From: Pseudorhizobium tarimense
GTDB taxonomy: Bacteria; Pseudomonadota; Alphaproteobacteria; Rhizobiales; Rhizobiaceae
Assembly (NCBI RefSeq): GCF_022968135.1
Contig: NZ_JALJRA010000011.1
Span: 1-64,000, forward strand
Reading direction: 5' to 3'
DNA length: 64,000 nt
Part shown: one piece after another, positions 8,722 through 18,236 of the stretch
Position numbering within the stretch: the stretch's first letter is position 1
Layout of the letters: every line of letters starts with the position of its first letter
The notes under the pieces: model-generated
What the model saw: only the letters and a program-made list of their open reading frames with translations
The model's database searches: none
What the model was told of the DNA's origin: nothing
Made by a program: the position numbers and the translations under genes

Positions 8722-9463
8722 GCCGGTTCTTGAACTCTCCGATCTCGTGAAGAACTTCGGCGCGCTGAGGGCGACGGATCATGTTTCGATCGACCTGAAG
8801 CCGGGCGAGATCCACGCGTTGATTGGGCCGAACGGCGCGGGGAAGTCCACGCTGATCCACCAGATATGTGGCACGGTCAGGCAAGATTCCGGGACGATCC
8901 GCTTTGCAGGTCAGGACATCGGCCATCTCGGCGTAGCAGAGCGTTCGCGCCTTGGGCTTGGCCGCACCTTCCAGGTGTCCTCGCTTGCGCCGGAGTTTTC
9001 GGCTTTGCGCAACGTGATGCTGGCCGTCCAGGCGCAGCAGGGAACGAGCTTTGGTTTCTTCAAGCCGGTGATGCGCGACGCTTCCTTGATCGATCGCTCC
9101 ATGGCTATGCTCAAACGGGTTGGCCTGCAGGACCGGGCGCGTCTTGCGGCCGCCGAGCTCTCCCACGGCGAGCGCCGGCAGTTGGAGATTGCAATCGCTC
9201 TTGCATTGAACTCGAAGGCCTTCCTGCTCGACGAGCCGATGGCCGGCATGGGGCCGGAAGGATCGAAGTCCCTGACAGGGTTTCTCGACACCCTTCGGCA
9301 GGAAGCGCCAATCCTGCTCGTGGAGCACGACATGGATGCGGTTTTCGCACTGGCGGATCGGATTTCGGTGCTCGTCTACGGCCGCATCATCGCCACCGGG
9401 ACAGTAGAAGAGATTCGGCGTGATCCCGCCGTAAGGGCCGCTTATCTGGGAGATCACGCCTGA
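8714..9463 (+). CDS. Branched-chain-type ABC importer ATPase (LivG family)
   Basis: ATP-binding subunit of 249 residues. Walker A is GPNGAGKST, the signature region reads LSHGERRQLEIAIAL, Walker B is AFLLDEPMAGM and the H-loop is VEHDMD, all as in LivG. The ATG at 8714 overlaps the end of livM by eight bases; an in-frame upstream start at 8669 lies inside livM and was not used. It would work as a heterodimer with the following LivF-type protein. Confidence 0.92.
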   Translation: MAEPVLELSDLVKNFGALRATDHVSIDLKPGEIHALIGPNGAGKSTLIHQICGTVRQDSGTIRFAGQDIGHLGVAERSRLGLGRTFQVSSLAPEFSALRNVMLAVQAQQGTSFGFFKPVMRDASLIDRSMAMLKRVGLQDRARLAAAELSHGERRQLEIAIALALNSKAFLLDEPMAGMGPEGSKSLTGFLDTLRQEAPILLVEHDMDAVFALADRISVLVYGRIIATGTVEEIRRDPAVRAAYLGDHA

Positions 9464-10146
9464 TGTTGCTCGACGTCTCGAAGATCGAAGCGTCCTATGG
9501 TGCAAGCCAAGCGCTGTTCGGGGTGGACCTCGCGGTTGCGGAAGGCGAGGCTGTCGCACTGATGGGCCGCAACGGCATGGGCAAGACGACCACCATCAGG
9601 GCGATCTGCAACCTTAATCCGCCACGCGCTGGGTCCGTCCGGCTGGCGGGTACGGACCTGAAGGGAAAACCGTCCCATCGCGTCGCAAAGCTTGGAATCG
9701 GGCTGGTGCCTGAGGGGCGTCGCTGCTTCCCCAATCTGACGGTGCACGAGAACCTGGTTGCAGCCGCGCGACCGGGAGCCTGGACGCTCGACCGCGTGAA
9801 TGTACTTTTCCCGCGTCTCGCGGAGCGCCATGCCCAAATGGCGCGGTCGCTTTCGGGCGGTGAACAGCAGATGCTGGCAATCGGGCGGGCGCTGATGACA
9901 AACCCGCGTCTGCTGATCCTCGACGAAGCCACCGAAGGTCTCGCGCCCGTCATCCGGCAGGCTATCTGGGCAGCGATCCGCAAGCTGAAGGCAGAGGGGC
10001 TTTCAATCCTGGTGGTCGACAAGACGCTGTCCGAACTTCTACCAGTCGCAGACCGCTGCGTGATCCTCGAGAACGGCAGGAGCGTCTGGCAGGGCCCGCC
10101 GGCCGCATTGACCGCTGATCTGCAGGACCGCTATCTGGGTGTCTGA
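9463..10146 (+). CDS. Branched-chain-type ABC importer ATPase (LivF family)
   Basis: ATP-binding subunit of 227 residues with Walker A GRNGMGKTT, signature LSGGEQQMLAIGRAL and Walker B LLILDEATEGLAP, typical of LivF. The H-loop position reads VVDKTL instead of the usual E-H/Q-x, that is Lys where His or Gln is expected, a variation worth noting. Its start overlaps the livG stop (TGATG). The gene ends inside the 3' end of the convergent hydroxyacyl-CoA dehydrogenase gene, overlapping it by 16 bases. Confidence 0.9.
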   Translation: MLLDVSKIEASYGASQALFGVDLAVAEGEAVALMGRNGMGKTTTIRAICNLNPPRAGSVRLAGTDLKGKPSHRVAKLGIGLVPEGRRCFPNLTVHENLVAAARPGAWTLDRVNVLFPRLAERHAQMARSLSGGEQQMLAIGRALMTNPRLLILDEATEGLAPVIRQAIWAAIRKLKAEGLSILVVDKTLSELLPVADRCVILENGRSVWQGPPAALTADLQDRYLGV

Positions 10147-12116
10147 GCCGTAGCGAACATCGGCCCGCCCTTGAAGGCCGGGAAACCGTAGCCGTTGATC
10201 ATCACCAGATCGATGTCGCTGTCGCGAGCAGCGATTCCTTGCTCAAGGAGATTTTTGCCTTCTTCCGCCATGGCGGCAAGCAGGCGGTCGATAATCTCGC
10301 TGGCGGTGAAGCTGCGGGGAGTGATGCCCTTCTTCGCACGACACTGCGCGATGATCTCGGTCACGTCCGGATCAACCTGCCGCGTGCCTTCTGGATAAAC
10401 GTACCAGCCTCGCCCGGCCTTCTGGCCGAGACGCCCGGCCTCGCAAAGACGGTCAGCGATTTCCACATAGCGCTCCCCCGGATCGCGCGTCGCCGCCTGA
10501 CGCTTCCGACGCGCCCAGGCAATCTCCAGACCTGCCATGTCGTAGACGGCGAAGAGGCCCATTGGAAAGCCATAGTCCTCCAGCGCCGCGTCGATCTCAT
10601 GCGGCAGGGCGCCATCCTCCAGCATGCATTCGGCCTCACGTCGATAGGCGGAAAAGATGCGGTTGCCGATGAAGCCTTCCGTGACACCGGTGACGATCGC
10701 TAGCTTGCGAAGCTTCTTGGCAAAGGCAAGTCCGGTAGCGAGAACATCGCGCGCGGTACGGGCGCAGCGGACAACTTCCAGGAGCCGCATGACATGTGCG
10801 GGCGAGAAAAAATGTAGGCCGAGGACCCGCTCCGGATGGGCCGTCGCTGCGGCGATTTCGTCCGGGTTGAGGTAGCTCGTGTTGGTGGCCAGGATGGCGT
10901 CCGGCGGGACGACCTTGTCCAGCCGGCGGAAGAGGTCGATCTTTACGTCCAGATCATCGAAGACGGCTTCGACAACCAGGTCGCAGGGTTCCAGATCTGC
11001 GTCCGATGAGGTTACCGCCAAGCAGTCGCGCTGCGCATCGAACGTCTCTTGATCGATACGGCCAGCGGCGAGATTGCGCTGCAGGAGCTCGATAATCCGC
11101 TCGTGACCCTTTGCCGCCGCCTCTGTCGTCTGGTCGAGACCGATCACACGATATCCGGCACCCAGTGCGGCTACGGCGATGCCACTTCCCATCAGCCCGA
11201 GGCCGGCAATGCCAACCGTGTCGACAGGACGTGGGTTGATACCTTCCAGTCCGTCGACCTTGGAGGCTATCCGTTCGGCGAAGAAGACATGTCGCAGCGC
11301 TGCGGCCTCTGCACTATGCCGCAGGCTGAGGAAAGTTGCGCGTTCGTCGGCGAGGCCTTCCGTCAACGGTCGAACGGCGGCTTCCACCAGGCAGACGGCC
11401 TCGATGGCAGCTCTTTGCCCGCGAGCCTTTGCCAGGATCTTGGTCTTCGCGGACTCGATCGCTGAAGGATCTGATGGCGGCAGCTGCAGCTCGCCAGTCC
11501 GGCGGAAGTCTGTTTCGGCAAGACGGTGAGCAGCGGCCACGGCCGTGTGCAGCAGGTCAGCCTCTGCGATCTCGTCCACGAGACCCAGAGAACTAGCTTC
11601 CGTCGCTTCCACACTGCGGCCGCTTCCGATGATATCGATCGCGGCCGGAACGCCGATCAAGCGCGGCAGACGCTGTGTGCCACCGGCACCCGGCACGAGG
11701 CCAAGCTTTACCTCCGGGAGGCCAAGTTGCACGCCGGGAGAGGCAACGCGGAAGTGGCATCCAAGCGCCACCTCCAGTCCGCCTCCGAGAGCCGCACCGT
11801 TGATCGCGGCGACGACCGGTTTCTCAAGCCGTTCGATATGCTCAATCACCGACGGCAGGAGCGGCTCTTGAGGCGGCTGGCCCAATTCCCTGATGTCGGC
11901 GCCACCGATGAAGGTCTTGCTGGCGCCCGTGATTACGATGCCTGCGATGTCAGGGGCGGCTTCACCATGAGAGAGTGCCCTCTCAAGCCCGCTACGCACA
12001 TCCGCCGACAGTGCGTTGACAGGCGCGTTGTCGATCGTGACGAGCAGTATTCCGCTTCCGCCCTCATCGACGAGTCCGGCTGAAACGGTTGCGGAAAATT
12101 GTGTCACTTCGGCCAT
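10131..12116 (-). CDS. Enoyl-CoA hydratase / 3-hydroxyacyl-CoA dehydrogenase fusion (FadJ/FadB-like), short C-terminus
   Basis: Bifunctional beta-oxidation protein of 661 residues. The N-terminal crotonase part has NAPVNALSADVRSGL, the oxyanion-hole segment GADIRELG and GAALGGGLEVALGCH. The 3-hydroxyacyl-CoA dehydrogenase part begins about residue 300 with VGIAGLGLMGSGIAVAALGAG (NAD fold), then LGLHFFSPAHVMRLLEVV. I use the ATG at 12116, four bases after ridA; the upstream in-frame extension lies inside ridA. The protein stops after GFPAFKGGPMFATAQTPR, where family members usually continue for several tens of residues, so the extreme C-terminus looks cut off at the convergent livF junction. 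It is the last gene of the operon and probably completes ring-derived acyl-CoA oxidation. Confidence 0.85.
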   Translation of the reverse strand: MAEVTQFSATVSAGLVDEGGSGILLVTIDNAPVNALSADVRSGLERALSHGEAAPDIAGIVITGASKTFIGGADIRELGQPPQEPLLPSVIEHIERLEKPVVAAINGAALGGGLEVALGCHFRVASPGVQLGLPEVKLGLVPGAGGTQRLPRLIGVPAAIDIIGSGRSVEATEASSLGLVDEIAEADLLHTAVAAAHRLAETDFRRTGELQLPPSDPSAIESAKTKILAKARGQRAAIEAVCLVEAAVRPLTEGLADERATFLSLRHSAEAAALRHVFFAERIASKVDGLEGINPRPVDTVGIAGLGLMGSGIAVAALGAGYRVIGLDQTTEAAAKGHERIIELLQRNLAAGRIDQETFDAQRDCLAVTSSDADLEPCDLVVEAVFDDLDVKIDLFRRLDKVVPPDAILATNTSYLNPDEIAAATAHPERVLGLHFFSPAHVMRLLEVVRCARTARDVLATGLAFAKKLRKLAIVTGVTEGFIGNRIFSAYRREAECMLEDGALPHEIDAALEDYGFPMGLFAVYDMAGLEIAWARRKRQAATRDPGERYVEIADRLCEAGRLGQKAGRGWYVYPEGTRQVDPDVTEIIAQCRAKKGITPRSFTASEIIDRLLAAMAEEGKNLLEQGIAARDSDIDLVMINGYGFPAFKGGPMFATAQTPR

Positions 12117-12120
12117 TGTT

Positions 12121-12516
12121 CTATTCCGGAATGACGGCTGTCGCCTGGATCTCGATCTTCGCTCGGTCTTCGACCAGTGCCACAACCTGCATCGCGGCCA
12201 TGGCCGGGAAGTGCCGACCGACGACTTCTCTATACACCCGGCCAATGCCCTTCAGGTTGCCGAGATATTCAGCCTTGTCGATGAAGTACCAGGTCATGGT
12301 CGTAATGTGCTCTGGCTTGGCACCGGCCTCGGCCAGCACGGCAACCACGTTCTCCAGCGCTTGCTTGACCTGGCCGATGAAATCGTCGGTTTCGAATTGG
12401 CATTGACCGTTCCAGCCGATCTGACCGCCGACGAAAACCTGGCGGCCGCTGGCGGCGATGCCGTTGGAATAGCCGATAGGCTTGGCCCAGCCCTCAGGCT
12501 GAAGGATCGTGTGCAT
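12121..12516 (-). CDS. RidA/YjgF family enamine-imine deaminase
   Basis: A 131-residue RidA-family protein. RidA proteins form trimers and hydrolyse reactive enamines/imines to ketone plus ammonia. The family pattern is clear: early QPEGWAKPIGYSNGIAASGRQVFVGGQIGWN, then QVKQALENVVAVLAEAGA and a C-terminal VEDRAKIEIQATAVI with the acidic residue near the end. The Arg typical of the active site is not obvious by eye in the usual CxxxR form, so deaminase chemistry is inferred. Its start lies inside the end of the thioesterase gene (23-base overlap). In this operon it could deaminate the amino-enone product of the monooxygenase/reductase. Confidence 0.8.
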   Translation of the reverse strand: MHTILQPEGWAKPIGYSNGIAASGRQVFVGGQIGWNGQCQFETDDFIGQVKQALENVVAVLAEAGAKPEHITTMTWYFIDKAEYLGNLKGIGRVYREVVGRHFPAMAAMQVVALVEDRAKIEIQATAVIPE

Positions 12517-12925
12517 TGCTTGTCTCCAGATGCAGTGTCAGCGCTTCGCGTATGTCGTCGGGCCAGGGGATGGCTTTCGTGGTGTCGTGCGATGTCAGAA
12601 CCAGCCGTTGTTGTGCCAACCAGAGCGTGCGTCCTTCAGCCTTGACGACATGATCGAGATCGACGGAGGTGCGTCCAAGCCGAACAACCGTCACTTCGAA
12701 CTCCATTAGGTCTCCATGGAGACCTGGATTGTTGAAGGTGAGGTGCAGCGTCACCGTCGGCAGGCCAAGCCGGCGCTGCTTGATGAGCTCGGGCCATGGA
12801 AAGCCAATGACGCCAAAGAACTCTTCGTAGACCCCGACTAGGATATTCAGGTAGGATGGGAAATACGCGATGCCGGAAGGATCGCAGTCGCCGAAGTTCA
12901 GCCGGCGCGTCGTGGTGAAAGCCAT
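12494..12925 (-). CDS. Acyl-CoA thioesterase, 4-hydroxybenzoyl-CoA thioesterase family
   Basis: A 143-residue hot-dog-fold thioesterase. The signature NFGDCDPSGIAYFPSYLNILVG near residue 11 holds the catalytic Asp of the 4-hydroxybenzoyl-CoA thioesterase group (D-x-D-x-x-G). It would release aromatic or ring-derived acids from CoA, possibly as a safety valve for trapped CoA. It sits between the acyl-CoA dehydrogenase and ridA, seven bases from the former and overlapping the latter, so translation is probably coupled. Confidence 0.85.
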   Translation of the reverse strand: MAFTTTRRLNFGDCDPSGIAYFPSYLNILVGVYEEFFGVIGFPWPELIKQRRLGLPTVTLHLTFNNPGLHGDLMEFEVTVVRLGRTSVDLDHVVKAEGRTLWLAQQRLVLTSHDTTKAIPWPDDIREALTLHLETSNAHDPSA

Positions 12926-12932
12926 CCCCGCC

Positions 12933-14108
12933 TCACGCCTTCAAGAGTTCACGAGCGATGATGAGCTTCTGGACTTCGGTCGCGCCCTCGTAGATCCGCA
13001 ATGCTCGGATCTCGCGATACAGGCTCTCGACCATCTCGCCGCTCTTTACTCCGCGTCCACCAAACATCTGAACGGCCCGATCGATCACTTGCTGGGCATT
13101 CTCGGTCGCGACCATCTTGGCCATAGCAGCTTCCTTGGTGGTAGGCAGTCCCTGAACGTCGCGACGCCAGGCGGCGCGGTAGGTGAGGAGGGCGGCTGCA
13201 TCGATCTGCGCTGCCATGTCACCGAAGGCGGCTTGTGTCAGTTGCAGGTCGGCGAGAGACGATCCGAACATTGGGCGGTTCTTGGCGTGGGCCAGCGCCT
13301 CGTGCACTGCCCGGCGCGCGAATCCGATCGCTGCTGCCGCAACCGAGGCGCGGAAGATATCGAGGGTGCGCATGGCGATCTTAAATCCTTCGCCCGGGCT
13401 GCCGAGAAGGCGCTCGGCCGGGATACGGCAGTTTGCGAAGCGAATCGTTGCCAGCGGATGCGGGGCAATGACGTCGATTCGTTCAGCCATTGAGAAGCCA
13501 GGATCGTCGGCATAAACGACGAAGGCGGAGATGCCATGGGTGCCGGGTGCCTCGCCGGTACGGGCGAAGACGGTGTAGACATCGGCGATCCCGCCATTGG
13601 AGATCCAAGTCTTTTCGCCGTCGAGGATATAGTGGTCGCTTTCCTTGCGCGCGGCACAGGCCATGGCGGCGACATCGGAGCCTGCGTCCTTCTCCGACAA
13701 GGCGAAAGCGGCGATCCAATCGCCAGAGCGCGCCTTCGGAAGCACCGTTCGACGCAACTCGTGCGAGCCGGAAAGACATATCGCGCCCGTGCCGAGGCCC
13801 TGCATGGCGAAGGCGAAGTCCGCCAGGCCATCGTGCCAAGCGAGCGTTTCCCGGGTGAGGCAGGCTTCGCGTGAGTCGACGGGCCGCTGTCCGCCTGCTC
13901 CGGTCGCCGCGTCCAACAAACCCGCTTCGCCGAGTGAGCGAACGAGGCCGCGGCAGGCGCGATCGGTGTCGGCATGGTCGATGCCGGAAAGCGCGCCGGA
14001 AGCGGCGTAGCCGTCCAGCTTGGCCGCCAATACTTTGTGGCGGTTGTCGAAGAAGGGCCAATCGAGATGCTCGCGCGTGGGGCCGGCAAGCGATGTCGGT
14101 GCCGCCAT
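12933..14108 (-). CDS. Acyl-CoA dehydrogenase
   Basis: FAD-dependent acyl-CoA dehydrogenase of 391 residues. Family motifs are present in order: ALSEKDAGSDVAAMACAA (substrate/FAD loop), GEKTWISNGGIADVYTVFARTG, and the C-terminal QMFGGRGVKSGEMVESLYREIRALRIYEGATEVQKLIIAREL with the catalytic Glu in YEGATE. I use the ATG at 14108, which overlaps the hydratase stop; the in-frame extension to 14162 lies inside that gene. Expected to oxidise a ring-derived or ring-opened acyl-CoA in the aminobenzoate pathway. Confidence 0.9.
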   Translation of the reverse strand: MAAPTSLAGPTREHLDWPFFDNRHKVLAAKLDGYAASGALSGIDHADTDRACRGLVRSLGEAGLLDAATGAGGQRPVDSREACLTRETLAWHDGLADFAFAMQGLGTGAICLSGSHELRRTVLPKARSGDWIAAFALSEKDAGSDVAAMACAARKESDHYILDGEKTWISNGGIADVYTVFARTGEAPGTHGISAFVVYADDPGFSMAERIDVIAPHPLATIRFANCRIPAERLLGSPGEGFKIAMRTLDIFRASVAAAAIGFARRAVHEALAHAKNRPMFGSSLADLQLTQAAFGDMAAQIDAAALLTYRAAWRRDVQGLPTTKEAAMAKMVATENAQQVIDRAVQMFGGRGVKSGEMVESLYREIRALRIYEGATEVQKLIIARELLKA

Positions 14109-14109
14109 C

Positions 14110-14955
14110 TCAATTCCCCTCGAACACCGGCCTGCGCTTTTGCGCAAAGGCTTCGAAGGCACGGCGGAAGTCCTTGGTGGCCATGCAAACAGCCTGCGCC
14201 TGGGCTTCCGACTCGATCATCTCATCGATACCCATGGCCCATTCCTGGTTCAGCATCGTCTTGGTCATCGTGTGGGCGAACCATGGCCCGTCCGCAAGCG
14301 ACTGCGCCAGCTTCAGCGCCTCCGCCTCAACCGTCTCATGCGCATGAAGGGCGTTATAGAAGCCCCAGGCGTGTCCCTCCGATGCGCTCATGGAGCGACC
14401 GGTAAACAAGAGTTCGGCAGCACGGCCTTGTCCGATGATGCGCGGCAGTATCCCGCAGGCGCCCATGTCGGCACCCGCAAGACCGACGCGGGTGAAGAGA
14501 AAGGCCGTCTTCGCTTCCGGCGTCGCCAAACGCATATCCGAAGCCATGGCGAGAATGGCGCCGGCACCGGCGCAGATCCCATCGACCGCAGCAATGATCG
14601 GCTGAGGGCACTTGCGCATTGCCTTGACGAGATCGCCGGTCATACGGGTAAAGGCAAGGAGATCGGGCATCGGCATCTGTGTCAGCGGCTCGATGATCTC
14701 GAAGACGTCGCCCCCAGAAGAGAAATTTCCTCCCGCGCCCGTCAACACCACTGCGCGAACATCGGAAGCGTAGGCTAGATCCCGGAACAGATCCCGTAGC
14801 TCGGCATAGCTCTCGAACGTAAGTGGGTTCTTGCGGTCTGCCCTATTCAAACGAACTGTGGCGACACGTCCGTCCTCGCTGACATCCCAGAGGAAATGCC
14901 GTGCTTCGTAATCCTTGAACGGGCGCAGGTGCCCTGCCATGGAAACCGTGCTCAT
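14110..14955 (-). CDS. Enoyl-CoA hydratase/isomerase family protein
   Basis: Crotonase-fold protein of 281 residues. [18 protein letters not shown] gives the first oxyanion-hole segment and [23 protein letters not shown] the second; [21 protein letters not shown] is the usual trimer-helix region. The ATG at 14955 overlaps the SDR stop (ATGA), so the pair is translationally coupled. It would hydrate, or hydrolytically open, a cyclic enoyl-CoA intermediate; the precise reaction is inferred from its position between an SDR and an acyl-CoA dehydrogenase. Confidence 0.85.
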   Translation of the reverse strand: MSTVSMAGHLRPFKDYEARHFLWDVSEDGRVATVRLNRADRKNPLTFESYAELRDLFRDLAYASDVRAVVLTGAGGNFSSGGDVFEIIEPLTQMPMPDLLAFTRMTGDLVKAMRKCPQPIIAAVDGICAGAGAILAMASDMRLATPEAKTAFLFTRVGLAGADMGACGILPRIIGQGRAAELLFTGRSMSASEGHAWGFYNALHAHETVEAEALKLAQSLADGPWFAHTMTKTMLNQEWAMGIDEMIESEAQAQAVCMATKDFRRAFEAFAQKRRPVFEGN

Positions 14956-15743
14956 CCTGCCAATACCTCCCCACCGGCGATGGCGATCGCCTGACCGTTG
15001 ATCGAACCTGCAGCGGGCAATGCCAGCCACAGAACGGCGTCTGCGACTTCCTCCGGCTTGATTAGCCGCCCCTGCGGGTTGCTTCTCGTGAATTCCTTCA
15101 GCGCGTCTTCCCGGCTGCGGCCGGTTTTCGCCATGATCGTCTCGATCGCCTGGGCGATCAGCGGCGTGTCGGTGAAGCCAGGGCAGACTGCGTTGACTGT
15201 GATGCCCTTCTGGGCAAGCTCCAGCGCGAGCGATCGGGTGAGGCCGATAACGCCATGTTTTGCTGCCGTGTAGGCGGAGACATAGGCGTAGCCGGTAAGG
15301 CCGGCAGTCGAGGCGATGTTGATGATACGGGCACCTTCGCCACGCAGCTTCAGGTCCGGCAGCACCGCTTGCGTGACCTGGAAGACACCAGTCAGGTCGA
15401 CGGCCATGACCCGGCTCCACATTTCAAGCGAAGTCTTCTCGAAGGGCGCGCTGGGGGCCTCTCCGGCGTTGTTGACGAGGATGTCGATGGGGCCGAAGGC
15501 AGCGCGAGCGGCTTGCAGCCCCCCCGCGATCGCGTCTGCACGGGTGACATCGAAGCCATGAGCGGCTTGAACTTGCGAGGTGCCGATCTGCTCTGCCAGA
15601 GCCTGTAGCGGTTCGGCGCGACGCCCGGCCAAGGTGACGCGGGCACCTGCGGCAGCGAGAGCTGTCGCGATCGCGGCGCCGATACCACTGCCGGCGCCGG
15701 TTACCAGGACATGGCGCCCTTCCAGCTTTCGGGTTGCCTCCAT
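14952..15743 (-). CDS. Short-chain dehydrogenase/reductase (3-hydroxyacyl-CoA/ketoacyl type)
   Basis: Classical SDR of 263 residues. The NAD(P)-binding [19 protein letters not shown], the NNAG motif ([12 protein letters not shown]) and the catalytic Ser...Y-x-x-x-K ([22 protein letters not shown]) are all in place. The ATG at 15743 has GAGGA seven bases upstream and directly follows the monooxygenase/reductase stop; an earlier in-frame start at 15773 would lie inside that gene. Probable role: reduction or oxidation of the alicyclic keto/hydroxy acyl-CoA formed from 2-aminobenzoyl-CoA. Confidence 0.88.
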   Translation of the reverse strand: MEATRKLEGRHVLVTGAGSGIGAAIATALAAAGARVTLAGRRAEPLQALAEQIGTSQVQAAHGFDVTRADAIAGGLQAARAAFGPIDILVNNAGEAPSAPFEKTSLEMWSRVMAVDLTGVFQVTQAVLPDLKLRGEGARIINIASTAGLTGYAYVSAYTAAKHGVIGLTRSLALELAQKGITVNAVCPGFTDTPLIAQAIETIMAKTGRSREDALKEFTRSNPQGRLIKPEEVADAVLWLALPAAGSINGQAIAIAGGEVLAG

Positions 15744-15753
15744 CAGCCGATCC

Positions 15754-18066
15754 TCATTTCGCTGCCGCGGCACGCGCGAGATTGCTCTCGTATTGCTGCT
15801 TGCCAGAGTAATACTGCTTCGGCCAGGCGACGTCGGTCATTCCTATGCGGGCGGCCTCGTGCAGCACCCAGGCTGGATCAGCAAGATGCGGGCGGGCCAC
15901 GGCACAAAGATCAGCGCGGCCTGCTGCAATCACCGAATTGGCATGATCCGCCTCGGAAATGGCGCCGACGGCAATAGTCGGGATGCCGACCTCGTTGCGG
16001 ATCTTGTCGGAGAAGGGTGTCTGGAAAAGGCGCCCGTAGATCGGCTTTTCTTCCTTCCACACCTGGCCCGACGAGCAGTCGATCATGTCGGCGCCGGCGT
16101 CCTTGAACATCCGGGCGAAGATCGCCGCATCGTCCGGCGTGTTGCCGCCCTCGAACCAGTCGTGGCAAGAAAGGCGCACCGAGATCGGTTTATCTTCTGG
16201 CCAGACCGCACGGATTGCATGGAAGATCTCCAGCGGATAACGCGCTCGGTTCTCGTGGCTGCCGCCGTATTCGTCGCTCCTAAGGTTGGTGAGCGGCGAC
16301 AGGCAGCTCGAGAGCAGGTAGCCGTGGGCGCAGTGAAGCTCCAACCAGTCGGCGCCGGTGCCCGCAGCGAGTTGCGTGGCGCGGACGAAATCCGCCCTTA
16401 CCCGATCCATGTCGTCGCGGTCCATCGCCTTCGGGACCTGGCTGTTCTTAAGATAGGGGAGGGCGGAGGCTGAGATCAGCGGCCAGTCGCCCGTCTGAAG
16501 CGGCTGGTCGATCCCTTCCCACGCAAGCTTGGTCGCACCCTTTCGTCCGGCATGGCCAAGCTGGACGCCGACCTTGGCCGCACTGTTGGAATGAACGAAA
16601 TCCACGAACCGCTTCCAACCCGCAGCCTGCTCCTCGTTCCAGAGGCCGAGGCAGCCGCGTGTGATACGGGCATCGGGCGATACACAGGTCATCTCGCCGA
16701 AGACGAGGCCTGCGCCACCGAGCGCGCGGGCGCCGAGATGGACGAGATGGAAGTCATCCAGCACGCCGTCCTTTGCCGAATACATCGCCATAGGCGACAT
16801 CACGATGCGGTTCTTCAGGGTTACGCCGCGTATGGTGTAGGGTGTAAACATCGGCGGTGGCACACGTCCATCGGCAGAGGGTTCGACGCCTGCCTCCCTT
16901 GCAAACCAGCGCTCGTACCCCTCCAGCCATGTCCTGTCGCGCAGCCGTAGGTTCTCGTGGCTGATGCGCTGAGAACGGGTCAGCATAGAATACATGAACT
17001 GCTCGGGCGGCAGCGTGTCAGCATAGCGTTCGCCCACGACCTCGAACCATTCCATTGCGTTGCGCGCCGCATTCTGGATGCGGGCCACGTCGACGCGCCG
17101 GATTTCCTCGTAGGTCTCGAGGACCGACGTGATCTGCTCCTTCGTATGGCCGCGCTTGTTGAACTGGTTGGTGAGCTCGATCGCGTCGTCGATCGCGAGC
17201 TTTGTGCCCGAGCCGATGGCGAAGTGAGCAGTATGGGCGGCATCGCCCATCAGCACGACGTGCGAACGGCCGGTGAAGTGGCTCCACTTGCCGCAGATGA
17301 GGCGGTTGAAGTTCAGCCAGGCCGACCCGCGCAGGTGCCGGGCATTGGTCATCAGTTCGGCGCCTTCGAGAACCTCGGAGAACAAGTCCTGACAGAACTC
17401 GATGGAGGCCTGCTGGTCCATTCTCTCAAGGCCATGCTTCTCGTAGGCCTCTTCCGTCGTCTCCACGATGAAGGTCGAGGTCTTGTCGTCGAACTTGTAG
17501 ATGTGCGCCTGGAACCAGCCGTACTCGGTCTTGCGGAAATCGAAGGTGAAGGCGTCGTAGAGCTTGTTGGTGCCGAGCCAGATGTAGCGGTTCGGCCGTG
17601 TCACGAGATCGGGCTCGAATACCTCTTGATAGCGGTTGCGGATCTTCGAGTTGAAGCCGTCCGAGGCGATGATGAGATCGGCATCCGGATAATCCTGGTC
17701 GCTCGTCACCTCGGTCTGGAAGACGAGCTCCACGCCCAGCGCCTCGCAACGGCGCTGCAGGATGTTGAGGAGCTTTTTTCGGCCAATGCCGACGAAGCCG
17801 TGGCCGGACGTGCGCTGGCGGGTACCCTTGAACGACACCTCAATATCGTCCCAGCGGTTGAAGGCGTCCTCGATCTCCGCCGCGCTCTCGGGATCCCACA
17901 CGCGCATCGCTTCCATCGTCGCATCGGAGAAGACGACGCCCCAGCCAAAAGTGTCGTAGGGACGGTTACGCTCGATCACGGAGATTTCGTGCGAGGGGTT
18001 TTGCTTCTTCATCAAGAGGGCGAAATAGAGCCCCGCCGGGCCGCCGCCGATGCAGACGATGCGCAT
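15754..18066 (-). CDS. Bifunctional 2-aminobenzoyl-CoA monooxygenase/reductase-like (salicylyl-CoA 5-hydroxylase type) flavoprotein
   Basis: A 770-residue fusion of two flavoenzymes. Residues 1-385 are a class A flavin monooxygenase: FAD fold [18 protein letters not shown] at the start and [26 protein letters not shown]. Residues about 395-770 are an old-yellow-enzyme domain: [20 protein letters not shown], then QLGHAGRKG and [17 protein letters not shown]. This architecture is known from 2-aminobenzoyl-CoA monooxygenase/reductase, which hydroxylates and then reduces the ring; databases also label relatives as salicylyl-CoA 5-hydroxylase/oxidoreductase. The ATG at 18066 is preferred to the adjacent TTG. 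It heads the seven-gene operon and has an AT-rich candidate operator 30-50 bases upstream. 2-aminobenzoyl-CoA is favoured because of the ligase and RidA; salicylyl-CoA is the alternative. Confidence 0.85.
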   Translation of the reverse strand: MRIVCIGGGPAGLYFALLMKKQNPSHEISVIERNRPYDTFGWGVVFSDATMEAMRVWDPESAAEIEDAFNRWDDIEVSFKGTRQRTSGHGFVGIGRKKLLNILQRRCEALGVELVFQTEVTSDQDYPDADLIIASDGFNSKIRNRYQEVFEPDLVTRPNRYIWLGTNKLYDAFTFDFRKTEYGWFQAHIYKFDDKTSTFIVETTEEAYEKHGLERMDQQASIEFCQDLFSEVLEGAELMTNARHLRGSAWLNFNRLICGKWSHFTGRSHVVLMGDAAHTAHFAIGSGTKLAIDDAIELTNQFNKRGHTKEQITSVLETYEEIRRVDVARIQNAARNAMEWFEVVGERYADTLPPEQFMYSMLTRSQRISHENLRLRDRTWLEGYERWFAREAGVEPSADGRVPPPMFTPYTIRGVTLKNRIVMSPMAMYSAKDGVLDDFHLVHLGARALGGAGLVFGEMTCVSPDARITRGCLGLWNEEQAAGWKRFVDFVHSNSAAKVGVQLGHAGRKGATKLAWEGIDQPLQTGDWPLISASALPYLKNSQVPKAMDRDDMDRVRADFVRATQLAAGTGADWLELHCAHGYLLSSCLSPLTNLRSDEYGGSHENRARYPLEIFHAIRAVWPEDKPISVRLSCHDWFEGGNTPDDAAIFARMFKDAGADMIDCSSGQVWKEEKPIYGRLFQTPFSDKIRNEVGIPTIAVGAISEADHANSVIAAGRADLCAVARPHLADPAWVLHEAARIGMTDVAWPKQYYSGKQQYESNLARAAAAK

Positions 18067-18097
18067 CAAGTTATCCCTCCCAAGTTCCCGCTTTGTT

Positions 18098-18113
18098 ATT
18101 TTAAGTTTAAACT
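18098..18113. promoter_or_regulatory. AT-rich palindromic motif, candidate MarR operator
   Basis: AGTTTAAACT (18104-18113) is a perfect ten-base palindrome, and the overlapping 18098-18108 carries, on the minus strand, the AAACTTAAAAT found in front of the CoA ligase (3739-3749). It lies between the start of the monooxygenase/reductase operon and the divergent marR gene, an expected place for a shared operator. Confidence 0.45.
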
Positions 18114-18236
18114 ATATGGTTGAAAGCTCGCTCGTCAAGCCACTCGTGACGCAAACGTGCGGCGGTGCTCGCAGTCTTTGACAACTGCGGAAGCGGTTCG
18201 TAACAGTTCATCGCCATCAAACGAGACGCAACGGAC

